Shown: positions 41,849 through 49,679 of the stretch, piece after piece
Numbering within the stretch: the stretch's first letter is position 1
Layout: every line of letters begins with the position of its first letter
NCBI GenBank assembly: GCA_965218235.1
Contig: OZ244596.1
Span: forward strand, 744,001 to 808,000
Source: CADCWK01 sp965218235
GTDB taxonomy: Bacteria; Chloroflexota; Chloroflexia; Thermomicrobiales; UBA6265
Length of the DNA: 64,000 nucleotides
Direction: 5' to 3'
Program-made: the position numbers and the translations under genes
The notes under the pieces: generated by a model
What the model was told of the DNA's origin: nothing
What the model saw: the letters and a program-made list of their open reading frames with translations, nothing else
Databases searched by the model: none

Positions 41849-43534
41849 ATGCCGAAATACATCTTCGTTACCGGTGGCGTCGTCTCGTCGGTCGGTAAGG
41901 GTATTACCACCGCGTCGATCGGCCGCCTGCTGAAAGCCCGGGGCGTTGGCGTCTCGGTGATGAAGCTGGACCCGTACCTCAACGTCGACCCCGGCACCAT
42001 GTCGCCCTATCAGCACGGCGAGGTTTTCGTCACCGACGACGGCGCCGAGACGGACCTCGACCTCGGCCACTACGAGCGCTTCATCGACGAGAACCTGTCG
42101 AAGGCGAGCAATGTCACGACCGGTCAAGTCTACTCGGCCGTGATCGCCAAGGAGCGTCGCGGCGACTACCTGGGCGGCACCGTTCAGGTCATTCCCCATA
42201 TCACCAACGAGATCAAGCACCGGATCATGCTCGCCTCCCGCCAGCACGACAGCGACGTCGTCATCGTCGAGGTCGGTGGGACAGTCGGTGACATCGAGGG
42301 CCAGGCTTTCCTCGAGGGCATCCGGCAGATGCGGCGCGAGGTCGGCCGCCGGAACGTGCTCTACATCCACGTCACGCTGCTCCCGGAAGTCAGCGGCGGT
42401 GAGCTCAAGACCAAGCCGACCCAGCAGAGCGTCCGCGAGCTCCGGGCGGTCGGCATTCAGCCCGACGTGATCATCTGCCGGGCCGACAAGGAGATCCCGC
42501 GGGAACTCAAGGAGAAGATCGCGCTCTTCTGCGACGTCGACCCGGAGGCCGTCATCCCGATGCCGACCGCCGCGACGATCTACGAGGTGCCGCTGATCCA
42601 GGAGGCGTCCGGGCTCGGCGCCTACATCGCCCAGCACCTCGACCTGCCGCTCCACGCCGATTTGCGCGAGTGGACCGACATGGTCGCCCGGATCAAGACC
42701 GAGCGAAATGCCGTCAAGGTCGCCCTGATCGGCAAGTACGTCGATCTGCACGACGCCTACATGAGCGTGACCGAGTCGCTGACCCACGCCGGGCTGCACC
42801 ACGACATCAACGTCGAGGTCGTCTGGGTCAACTCAGAGACCGTCACGCCGGAGGAGCTCGACCGCATTCTGCGCCGGGTCCAGGGAGTCGTCGTGCCGGG
42901 CGGCTTCGGTCCCCGCGGTGTCGAGGGCAAGATCCTGGCGGCGAAGTACGCCCGCGAGCACGGCGTCCCCTACCTTGGGCTCTGCTATGGGCTCCACATG
43001 GCGGTGATCGAGGCGTCCCGCAACCTGCTCGGCCTGCCGGACGCCAACTCGACCGAGATCAACCCCGAGACGACCGAGCCGGTCATAGACCTGATGCCAG
43101 ACCAGAAGGACGTCGAGATGGGCGGAACGATGCGGCTCGGTCTCTGGCCCTGCCGGCTGGAGCCGGAGACCCGCGCCGCTGACGCCTATGGCGAGCGAAC
43201 AGTCTACGAGCGCCATCGCCACCGCTTCGAGGTCAACAACGCCTACCGCAAGCGCCTGGCCGAGGTCGGCCTGATCGTCAGCGGCGCCTCGCCGGACGGC
43301 CGTCTCGCCGAGATCATGGAGCTGAGCGACCACCCGTTCTACGTCGGTGTCCAGTTCCACCCGGAGTTCAAGAGCCGCCCGACCCGGCCGCACCCCCTGT
43401 TCCGGGACTTCATCGCCGCGGTCAAGCAGACGTTCGCCGACGGCTCGCAGCGCTCTCTGCCGCTGGACCGGACGGAACCGGTCGCCGTCCCCCGCTCCCG
43501 CGAGCTGACCGCCAGCTACGGCAACGAGGACTAA
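41849..43534 (+). CDS. pyrG: CTP synthase
   Basis: A 561-residue CTP synthase, converting UTP and glutamine to CTP. The amidoligase domain (1-270) starts with KYIFVTGGVVSSVGKGI and contains KLDPYLNVDPGTMSPYQHGE. The glutaminase domain (about 300-540) has the nucleophile Cys379 in LGLCYGLH and the His/Glu pair in VQFHPEF. All functional residues appear intact; a Ser/Arg-rich tail of about 20 residues is extra. GGACAGGAGAG precedes the ATG. A perfect 23-bp hairpin lies 227 bases downstream. Confidence 0.97.
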   Translation: MPKYIFVTGGVVSSVGKGITTASIGRLLKARGVGVSVMKLDPYLNVDPGTMSPYQHGEVFVTDDGAETDLDLGHYERFIDENLSKASNVTTGQVYSAVIAKERRGDYLGGTVQVIPHITNEIKHRIMLASRQHDSDVVIVEVGGTVGDIEGQAFLEGIRQMRREVGRRNVLYIHVTLLPEVSGGELKTKPTQQSVRELRAVGIQPDVIICRADKEIPRELKEKIALFCDVDPEAVIPMPTAATIYEVPLIQEASGLGAYIAQHLDLPLHADLREWTDMVARIKTERNAVKVALIGKYVDLHDAYMSVTESLTHAGLHHDINVEVVWVNSETVTPEELDRILRRVQGVVVPGGFGPRGVEGKILAAKYAREHGVPYLGLCYGLHMAVIEASRNLLGLPDANSTEINPETTEPVIDLMPDQKDVEMGGTMRLGLWPCRLEPETRAADAYGERTVYERHRHRFEVNNAYRKRLAEVGLIVSGASPDGRLAEIMELSDHPFYVGVQFHPEFKSRPTRPHPLFRDFIAAVKQTFADGSQRSLPLDRTEPVAVPRSRELTASYGNED

Positions 43535-43760
43535 CGGCTGCTTTCGGAGAACGTGACCCGCGATGGTCTTGCCCGGAAGAGACATCCGGGCGAGGCCGTC
43601 GCAACGTCTGCGTTTGTCTCGACGTGGCCCAGGCGGCAGGAGCGATCCCTTGTGATCGCCCTCGGTGGTAGGCGCCACCCCGCGGAGCGGTCCCGGCGAT
43701 CGGGACCGAAAGACTTCGATGTGACGGGGGTGCCCCTGGGGCCAGTCGCCTTGCGGCGAG

Positions 43761-43816
43761 GGCCGTCGTTTTTGTCGGGGCGACTACAAGGGATCGCCCC
43801 GACAAAAACGACGGCC
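43761..43816. repeat. perfect 23-bp inverted repeat
   Basis: Arms at 43761-43783 and 43794-43816 are exact complements with a 10-base loop CTACAAGGGA. Each arm carries a homopolymer of five T (or A), so on either strand the fold holds an internal U-run. It lies in the 616-base gap between pyrG and the glycosyltransferase gene, which holds no supported gene. It could be a bidirectional terminator or the relic of an element. Confidence 0.75.
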
Positions 43817-43858
43817 AGCGAGGCGAGAACCAATCCGCGAGTTGCCCAGATTCGCATG

Positions 43859-43886
43859 GTGACAACGGTGAAGACCCTGCTATAGT
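43859..43886 (+). promoter_or_regulatory. sigma-70-type promoter for the PimA-like operon
   Basis: GTGACA (43859-43864), a 16-base spacer, and TATAGT (43881-43886): five of six matches to each hexamer consensus. The start of transcription would be near 43893, about 258 bases before the glycosyltransferase start. Confidence 0.6.
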
Positions 43887-43917
43887 GCCATTCACGAGAG
43901 GATGTCCCCGAGATCCC

Positions 43918-43944
43918 GCCGCCGTGGCCCCCGCCCACGGCGGC
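43918..43944 (+). terminator. leader hairpin
   Basis: A perfect 10-bp GC-rich stem (GCCGCCGTGG/CCACGGCGGC) with a 7-base loop, followed by TTTG, about 25 bases into the predicted leader of the glycosyltransferase transcript. It may attenuate transcription or shield the 5' end. Confidence 0.45.
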
Positions 43945-44150
43945 TTTGCCATGCCCCACAGATCCTGTCAGGGCCCGTTCGAAGATCACGGCTGAGCAGA
44001 ACGCCGGGCCGTCCCCGGTTCGGTCGGACAACCGGTCGGGGCAGCCACGGAACGAGCCCGAATCCCGCCCGGCCCTGTCATCCTCTGGTATCATCGCCGC
44101 CGCCAAGCGCCGGGATTACCGTCACCAATCTGCCGAAGGGTCGTGTCCCG

Positions 44151-45296
44151 TTGAAGATTGCGCTCGTCTCTCCGTATAGCTTCCGCGATCCCGGTGGTGT
44201 CCCAGAACACATCACGCATCTGCAGAGCGAGTTCAACCGGCTTGGGCACGAGGCAATGGTCATCGCTCCGCGATCCTCTGGCGCCGGGATCGTGCGCCGG
44301 CCCGGCTTCATCGAGATCGGCCGGTCGATTTCGATCCCGGCCGGCGGCTCCCGGGCCCGCCTCACCTTCGACGTCAGCCTCTACGGCCAGGTCAAGGCGC
44401 TCATGCGGGAGGAGCAGTTCGACGTCGTCCACTTCCATGAACTGCTCATGCCGGTCCTGCCCTACATGGTGTTGCTCAACTCCCGCGCGATCAACGTCGC
44501 CACCTTCCATGCGTACCGCGCGGTCAACCACTGGTACACCGTCTTCAAACCCTACATGTCCTTCGTGCTGAAGCGGCTCGACGGCCGCATCGTCGTCTCC
44601 GAGCCAGCCCGGCAGTTCGTCAACCAGTACTTCGAGGCCCATTACGACGTCATTCCGAACGGGATCGATATCGAACACTACGGTCCCGGCGTCGAGCCGT
44701 ATGAGTGGGCAGGCGACCAGACGCGGCGCATCCTGTTCGTCGGGCGGTTCGACGAGTCGCGCAAGGGGTTCAAATACCTGCTGCGCGCCCTGCCTCAGGT
44801 CCAGGAGCGATTCCCCGACACGAAGCTGATCGTCGTCGGGACCGGGGACCCGAACCGCCTGCTCGGCGAGATGGAACGGCACCGGGTCAGCGGCGTCGAG
44901 TTCGCCGGCTATGTCAGCCACCACGACAAGGCGCGGTACCTGGCGAGTTGCGACGTGATCTGCTTCCCGTCGACCCGCAACGAGAGCTTTGGGCTGGTCC
45001 TGACCGAAGCGATGGCGTCCGGCAAGCCGATCGTCGCGTCCAACATCCCCGGCTACGCCAGCGTGGTGACCCACGAGCGCGAGGGCCTGCTCGTCCCACC
45101 GCAGGATGACGTCGAGCTCGCCGCGGCTCTGATCCGGCTGCTCGGCGACGCGAAAGAGCGGGCGCGGCTGGGGGAGCAGGGCCGGCGGACGGCGGCGCAG
45201 TACGCATGGCCCAGCGTCGCGGCCCGGGTCCTGGAGATCTACCGCAAGGCGACGGTCACCGGAGCGGGCGCTCCGTGGCGACGCCGAGCCCACTGA
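44151..45296 (+). CDS. PimA-like GT4 glycosyltransferase
   Basis: A 381-residue GT-B enzyme. The acceptor domain begins KIALVSPYSFRDPGGVPEHI, characteristic of phosphatidylinositol mannosyltransferase relatives (GGVPEH). The donor domain has ILFVGRFDESRKGFKYL and the E-x7-E motif ESFGLVLTE near residue 285. A glycolipid product is likely, since a CDP-alcohol phosphatidyltransferase gene follows 111 bases later. The start is TTG at 44151, about 10 bases after AAGGG. Identity of the sugar and lipid is not shown. Confidence 0.87.
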   Translation: MKIALVSPYSFRDPGGVPEHITHLQSEFNRLGHEAMVIAPRSSGAGIVRRPGFIEIGRSISIPAGGSRARLTFDVSLYGQVKALMREEQFDVVHFHELLMPVLPYMVLLNSRAINVATFHAYRAVNHWYTVFKPYMSFVLKRLDGRIVVSEPARQFVNQYFEAHYDVIPNGIDIEHYGPGVEPYEWAGDQTRRILFVGRFDESRKGFKYLLRALPQVQERFPDTKLIVVGTGDPNRLLGEMERHRVSGVEFAGYVSHHDKARYLASCDVICFPSTRNESFGLVLTEAMASGKPIVASNIPGYASVVTHEREGLLVPPQDDVELAAALIRLLGDAKERARLGEQGRRTAAQYAWPSVAARVLEIYRKATVTGAGAPWRRRAH

Positions 45297-45407
45297 CGGC
45301 GCTCCCGTCGAGCGGATACCCTACACTGACCGGACGGACTCCGAAGCCACGGATGACAACAGCGGGTGACGGCGTGACCGTGACCACAGGAACGCGGGGC
45401 GGCCGGC

Positions 45408-46013
45408 GTGATCTCTCAGCGAATCGGCACCTGGGTCCGTGACTATCTCATCCAGTTCGGCCGGTTGATCGCCCGGACCGGCGTGACGCCCAACCAGTTG
45501 ACCCTGATCGGCCTCGGGCTGAATGTCATCGTCGCCATCGTCATCGCCACGGGCGAGTACCGGCTGGGCGGCGTCCTGTTGCTGGTCGCTTCGGCCTTCG
45601 ACATGCTCGACGGCGCCGTCGCCCGGGCCACCAATACGATCAGCAGGGTCGGCGGCTTCCTCGACAGCACGCTCGACCGCTACTCGGAGATCGTCGTCTA
45701 CGTCGGCGTGCTGATCTACCTACTCGACACCGGCGACGCCCGGACGGCGAGCATCCTGGTCGTGATCGCCTCGACCGGCGCCCTGATGATCAGTTACGCC
45801 CGGGCCCGGGCCGAGTCGATTGGTTACACCGCCTCCGTTGGACTCGCCGCCCGGCCGGAGCGGATCGTCCTGCTGGCCCTGTTCCTGATCTTCGGCTGGA
45901 CGATCTGGGCGCTCTGGCTGCTCGCGGTCGTCACGCACATCACCGCCATCACCCGGATCGTCCATGTCTGGCGGCTGGCCAGCCAGGACACCACGGCGAT
46001 CCCGGGCGGCTGA
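45408..46013 (+). CDS. CDP-alcohol phosphatidyltransferase
   Basis: A 201-residue membrane enzyme with about six helices. The full CDP-alcohol motif Dx2DGx2ARx8Gx3Dx3D is present, from DMLDGAVAR to GGFLDSTLD (residues 65-88). It joins a CDP-diacylglycerol to an alcohol such as inositol phosphate or glycerol phosphate. Together with the PimA-like gene upstream, a phosphatidylinositol-type lipid and its glycosylation is the most natural reading (inference). The GTG start has a weak site. A separate short transcription unit begins 29 bases downstream. Confidence 0.9.
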   Translation: MISQRIGTWVRDYLIQFGRLIARTGVTPNQLTLIGLGLNVIVAIVIATGEYRLGGVLLLVASAFDMLDGAVARATNTISRVGGFLDSTLDRYSEIVVYVGVLIYLLDTGDARTASILVVIASTGALMISYARARAESIGYTASVGLAARPERIVLLALFLIFGWTIWALWLLAVVTHITAITRIVHVWRLASQDTTAIPGG

Positions 46014-46041
46014 GCGGAGCGGTCACGCGGGACGACGGTGT

Positions 46042-46070
46042 TTGACGGGCCGCGACCGCGATGATATTCT
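46042..46070 (+). promoter_or_regulatory. sigma-70-type promoter of a very short transcript
   Basis: TTGACG (46042-46047), exactly 17 bases, then TATTCT (46065-46070). The start of transcription would be near 46077. Confidence 0.65.
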
Positions 46071-46152
46071 TACTGAAGCGTTGGATGGTCAACGCCTCCA
46101 GAGTAGTCGGGCTTCCGCCCGAAAACCGCGCAGGGAAGAGGAGGTGATGCCC

Positions 46153-46203
46153 ATGGATAGTCACAGTCAGACGGGTGTCACGACCGAGGTCGTGCTCGTC
46201 TAG
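46153..46203 (+). CDS. 16-residue peptide with an extended Shine-Dalgarno
   Basis: The ORF reads MDSHSQTGVTTEVVLV and stops. AGGAGGTGAT (46139-46148) is an almost complete match to the 16S anti-SD and lies 8 bases (from AGGAGG) before the ATG at 46153; another ATG at 46147 is too close. Promoter, two small leader hairpins (GCGTTG/CAACGC and TCGGGC-TTCC-GCCCGA), peptide and a T-tailed terminator make up one unit of about 200 bases. The next downstream gene is on the opposite strand, so this is not a standard attenuator. It may be a peptide gene or a small RNA. Confidence 0.5.
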   Translation: MDSHSQTGVTTEVVLV

Positions 46204-46234
46204 GCAAGCATGCTACGGCGTGATGCCCGTCGGT

Positions 46235-46277
46235 GAGGGGCGGTGGTTCGAGCGAACCATCGCCTCTCGCTATTTTT
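46235..46277 (+). terminator. intrinsic terminator with T-run
   Basis: A stem of 14-16 bp with two G-U pairs and a short loop (46235-46268), followed by TTTTT at 46273-46277. It is the most canonical intrinsic terminator in the window and ends the short peptide transcript. Confidence 0.85.
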
Positions 46278-46451
46278 CGGTGGCCCGGCCCTGAAGGGTC
46301 AGAGTGAACGACACTGGATTCGGCGTTGGTTGCGAATGGAGATACTCCGGCCACGCGACGCTCACCCTTTCTGAGGGTTCGCACCCATATCCTTCAGCCG
46401 GTCCCTTCAAGGCCGGTCCGCCGCCGGCAGAGGCCTCTCGATACTGGACAG

Positions 46452-46494
46452 ACAGCAGAGCGCCGTGGCCGAAGTGGCCACGGCGCTCTGCTGT
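46452..46494 (-). terminator. perfect 19-bp hairpin after rplY
   Basis: Two exact 19-base arms with a 5-base loop, 25 bases past the L25 stop on the minus strand. There is no T-run. It could also block transcription arriving from the plus strand. Confidence 0.65.
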
Positions 46495-46519
46495 CAGGGA
46501 TCGAACTGCAAGCCGAGCG

Positions 46520-47188
46520 TCAGTCCTGGGACTCGCCGGTCTCACCTTCGGTTGGAACCTCAGCCCCCTCCTCAGTGTCGGCGGACGCCTCGGACTCCTC
46601 GCCCTCCGCCTCGATTTCGACCTCCGGCTCCGGCTCCGGCGCGGCCTCGGCGATCCGGTGCGCGACGATGTCTTCGTCGTCCAGATCGACCGTGATGCCT
46701 TCCGGCACGATCAAGTCCCCGATCCGGATCGAGTCACCGATCTCGACCAGGTTCGAGACATCGACGTCGACGGCCGCCGGAATGTTGCCCGGCAGACCCG
46801 TCACCGACACCTCATTCTGGACGATGCTGAGGATACCCAGGGCCGCCGGGTTCTCCTCACCGAACGTCAGCGGAACCGACGTCGTGGTGTCCTTGCGCAG
46901 GTTCGGCGCGAAGAAGTCGACGTGGACCGGCGTGTGCCGAACCGGGTCGACCTGGACTTCGCGGATGAAGACCTGCTCCTGGCCACCTTCCCATTGGAGG
47001 GTGAACAGGGTCGAGGCGCCGAAAGTGTGATAGAACCGGGACAGTTCCCGCGTATCGACCGTGACCGCGTGAGTACCGCCCAGCAGTGGACCGTAGACCA
47101 CACCTGGCAGACGACCGGCCCGGCGCAGCTGCTTGACCTGCTTGCCAAGCACTGTTCGCGGTTCGGCCCTCAGAATGAGTTCCACCAT
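46520..47188 (-). CDS. rplY: 50S ribosomal protein L25, CTC (long) form
   Basis: A 222-residue L25/general stress protein Ctc. The N-terminal 5S-rRNA-binding domain (1-90) has LGKQVKQLRRAGRLPGVVYG and the TL5-type C-terminal domain follows (to about 185), with DVSNLVEIGDSIRIGDL. The last 38 residues are almost entirely acidic (Glu/Ala/Pro/Thr), common in this form. AGGAGG lies 8 bases before the ATG. No pth gene follows, unlike in many genomes; a perfect hairpin does. Confidence 0.96.
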   Translation of the reverse strand: MVELILRAEPRTVLGKQVKQLRRAGRLPGVVYGPLLGGTHAVTVDTRELSRFYHTFGASTLFTLQWEGGQEQVFIREVQVDPVRHTPVHVDFFAPNLRKDTTTSVPLTFGEENPAALGILSIVQNEVSVTGLPGNIPAAVDVDVSNLVEIGDSIRIGDLIVPEGITVDLDDEDIVAHRIAEAAPEPEPEVEIEAEGEESEASADTEEGAEVPTEGETGESQD

Positions 47189-47377
47189 GGGAACATCCTC
47201 CTACTTCCTTGTGATGGGCCGGGATGACGATTCGCCTCCCGGGTGCGACGCGTATCGCACGATCGGCGATGGTAGCACACTCGCGCTCCATGGGCCGTTG
47301 CGGCGGGCAGTTGGGCTTGGCGCCCAACGCTGACGCGGATCGCCATCCCGAATCACAGTTCCTGCGCGTCTGGCCGC

Positions 47378-47407
47378 TTGACAGGGTGGGATGGACGGCC
47401 CTAGCAT
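47378..47407 (+). promoter_or_regulatory. sigma-70-type promoter for the permease operon
   Basis: TTGACA (47378-47383), 18 bases, TAGCAT (47402-47407). The start of transcription would be near 47414, leaving a leader of about 140 bases. The rest of the 365-base gap between rplY and this operon holds no supported gene. Confidence 0.55.
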
Positions 47408-47553
47408 TCGGCCACGTTTTCTCCTCCCCGAGGATGGCCGGGAATCGTGCTGCATCCCGCGCGATGTTCCTAAGACGAGCGTCGCGGTGACCTGACACGT
47501 TCCGCCGCCCGGACGGCCATACGCTCGTCGACCCGCACGCAAGGAGCCTCCTC

Positions 47554-48510
47554 GTGGGACTTTTCCTGATCCGCCGGACCCTGATCTCGCTCGTGACGAT
47601 CGTCATCATCAGCATGGTGGTCTTCGGGATCGTCAAGAGCGCCCCCGGTGACCCTTACGGCGACCTCGCGACCAACCCGAGCATCTCGCCGGCCCGGATC
47701 GCCGAGCTGCGGGACAACCTCGGGCTGAACGACCCGATCCCGCAGCAGTACGTCAAGTGGGCGACCTCGTACATCCGGGGCGACTGGGGCGACTGCTACA
47801 GCTCCTGCGACACGGTCGCACCCTACATCCTCGGCCGGATCCCGGTCACGGTCGCGGTGATCGGCTCCTCCTTCATTCTGAGCCTGCTCATCGCCATCCC
47901 GATCGGCGTCATTTCGGCGTATCGTCAGTATTCGTTGTTCGATCAGTTCTCGACCACCTTTGCCTTCATCGGCTTCAGCCTGCCGACGTTCTTCACTGGC
48001 ACCCTCCTCATCTATATCTTCGGAATTCGCCTGAACGGCACGCCATTCGAACTGGATTTCATTTTCGATCGTACCAAAGAAGGTATCTGGCCCAATTTGA
48101 AACAGTCGATTCTTCCTGTCGTCGTTCTCGGCCTGGCTTCGGCGTCATCTCTTACCAGATACGTTCGAGCATCTATGCTGGAAGTTCTCGGACAAGACTA
48201 CATCCGGACCGCCCGCGCCAAGGGCCTCATGGAGCAGTCGGTCGTGATCCTGCACGGGATGCGGAACGGCATGATCCCGGTCGTGACGGTGATCGCGCTC
48301 CAGATCCCGGAAGTCTTCGGCGGCGCGATCATCACCGAGCAGATCTTCAGCGTCCCGGGCATCGGCTCGGCGTTGGTCAACTCGATCAAGGCGGCCGACA
48401 ACCCGGTCGCGATCTCGATCACCCTGATGATCGCGGTCCTGGTCGTCCTCTTCAATGTGGTCGCCGATGTGCTCTATGCCCTACTCGATCCGAGGATCAA
48501 ACTATCGTGA
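47554..48510 (+). CDS. peptide/nickel-type ABC transporter permease (DppB-like)
   Basis: A 318-residue permease with six helices. The N-terminal GLFLIRRTLISLVTIV and the cytoplasmic EAA loop DYIRTARAKGLMEQ with G further on are typical of DppB/OppB. It imports peptides, nickel or sugars as a dimer with the next gene product. A GTG start has AAGGAG 8 bases upstream. Codon use changes abruptly for about 180 bases (48020-48200), with AAA, GAA, CTT, TCT and AGA codons unlike the rest. No solute-binding protein or ATPase gene is adjacent. Confidence 0.92.
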   Translation: MGLFLIRRTLISLVTIVIISMVVFGIVKSAPGDPYGDLATNPSISPARIAELRDNLGLNDPIPQQYVKWATSYIRGDWGDCYSSCDTVAPYILGRIPVTVAVIGSSFILSLLIAIPIGVISAYRQYSLFDQFSTTFAFIGFSLPTFFTGTLLIYIFGIRLNGTPFELDFIFDRTKEGIWPNLKQSILPVVVLGLASASSLTRYVRASMLEVLGQDYIRTARAKGLMEQSVVILHGMRNGMIPVVTVIALQIPEVFGGAIITEQIFSVPGIGSALVNSIKAADNPVAISITLMIAVLVVLFNVVADVLYALLDPRIKLS

Positions 48511-48584
48511 TCGAGCACCCTTCTCACACTCCAGAACGTTCGTTCGTCGACGACCAGCACTGACCACCAGAACAGGAGACGATC

Positions 48585-49592
48585 ATGTCGCAGGAAGCCA
48601 ATCTCACCCCAGGGCAGATCGGCGCACCGACGCCATCCGCCGGTCAGCAGCCACGGCTGAGCGACATCTCCTCCCGGAACGAGTTGAGCGGCGCCCGCAA
48701 GCAACGATCGCTCTGGGGCGACGCCTGGCAGCAGTTCCGCAAGCACCGACTGGCAATGTTCGGCTTGGTCATTTTCATCGGAATCGTCCTGATCACGTTC
48801 ATCGGAAACGCACTCTACGGGCGACCCTATGACTCGGTCTTCGAGTACGACTCCAGTCTCACCCCGAACCTGCACAACCTGCTCGGGACGAACTCGCTCG
48901 GCCAGGACCTGCTCGCCCAGATCCTCTGGGGTGGCCGGATCTCGCTGGCGGTCGGCATCCTCGCCGCGACGATCGCGATCACCCTGGGAACCACCGTCGG
49001 CGCGATCGCCGGGTTCTTCGGTGGCCTGACCGACACGATTCTGATGCGCATCACGGACCTGTTCCTGAGTCTGCCTCAGCTGCCGCTCCTGCTGCTCATC
49101 ACGTACCTGTTCAGCCCGTCCCTGCAGCAGTGGTCCAACGACCGGTTCGGCAGCGTCAACATCGGTGTCTTCCTCCTGATCATCGTCGTCATCAGCGCCT
49201 TCAACTGGATGCCGACCGCCCGGCTGGTCCGGGCCTCGTTCCTCGCGACCAAGGAACGGGACTTCGTCGAGGCCGCCCACAGCATCGGCGCGACCCGCGG
49301 CTCCCTGATGCTCAAGCACATCATGCCGAATGTTCTCAGCCCGATCATCGTCGCCGCGACGCTGGGCATCGGCACGGCCATCATTACCGAGTCCTCCCTC
49401 TCGTTCCTCGGCCTCGGCTTCCCGCCGGGTATCCCGACCTGGGGGTCGATGCTGTTCAATGCGCGCCAGTATCTCCAGACCTCGCCGCACGAGTCGCTGA
49501 TCCCGGGCTTCTTCATCTTCCTGACGGTGCTCTCGATCAACTTCGTCGGCGACGGTCTCCGCGATGCACTCGATCCGCGCCGGACGAAGTAA
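48585..49592 (+). CDS. peptide/nickel-type ABC transporter permease (DppC-like)
   Basis: A 335-residue permease, partner of the upstream gene. A Gln/Ser-rich N-terminal tail of about 45 residues precedes the family domain; LLGTNSLGQDLLAQILWGGRISL is the typical DppC region (shown here as TNSLGQDLLAQILWGGR). The EAA loop is DFVEAAHSIGATRG. AGGAG lies 6 bases before the ATG, and the gap to the first gene is 74 bases. The transporter's binding protein and ATPases must be encoded elsewhere. Confidence 0.93.
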   Translation: MSQEANLTPGQIGAPTPSAGQQPRLSDISSRNELSGARKQRSLWGDAWQQFRKHRLAMFGLVIFIGIVLITFIGNALYGRPYDSVFEYDSSLTPNLHNLLGTNSLGQDLLAQILWGGRISLAVGILAATIAITLGTTVGAIAGFFGGLTDTILMRITDLFLSLPQLPLLLLITYLFSPSLQQWSNDRFGSVNIGVFLLIIVVISAFNWMPTARLVRASFLATKERDFVEAAHSIGATRGSLMLKHIMPNVLSPIIVAATLGIGTAIITESSLSFLGLGFPPGIPTWGSMLFNARQYLQTSPHESLIPGFFIFLTVLSINFVGDGLRDALDPRRTK

Positions 49593-49620
49593 TCCAGCGC
49601 GAATCGGTGCGATCCGACAC

Positions 49621-49658
49621 GGAAACGGCCCCCGCCAGCTCACTGGGGGGCCGTTTCC
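49621..49658. terminator. bidirectional hairpin between convergent genes
   Basis: A perfect 13-bp stem (GGAAACGGCCCCC and its complement) with a 12-base loop, 29 bases after the dppC-like stop and 22 bases from the end of the LLM gene. On the minus strand a run of T-containing sequence (CCGTTTCC) is within the stem only. Confidence 0.7.
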
Positions 49659-49679
49659 GTATTCATGGTCCCGTGGAGG

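Noticed and set aside
43553..43885. A 110-codon ORF in the pyrG downstream gap
   Set aside because: It crosses the 23-bp inverted repeat and the promoter, and its composition is not protein-like.
46235..46268. Possible tRNA T-arm (GGTTCGAGCGAACC)
   Set aside because: No acceptor, D or anticodon arms can be folded around it; the long stem plus T-run is a terminator.
46270..46545. A 91-codon minus-strand ORF after rplY
   Set aside because: It runs through two terminator hairpins, has no ribosome site and no recognisable domain.
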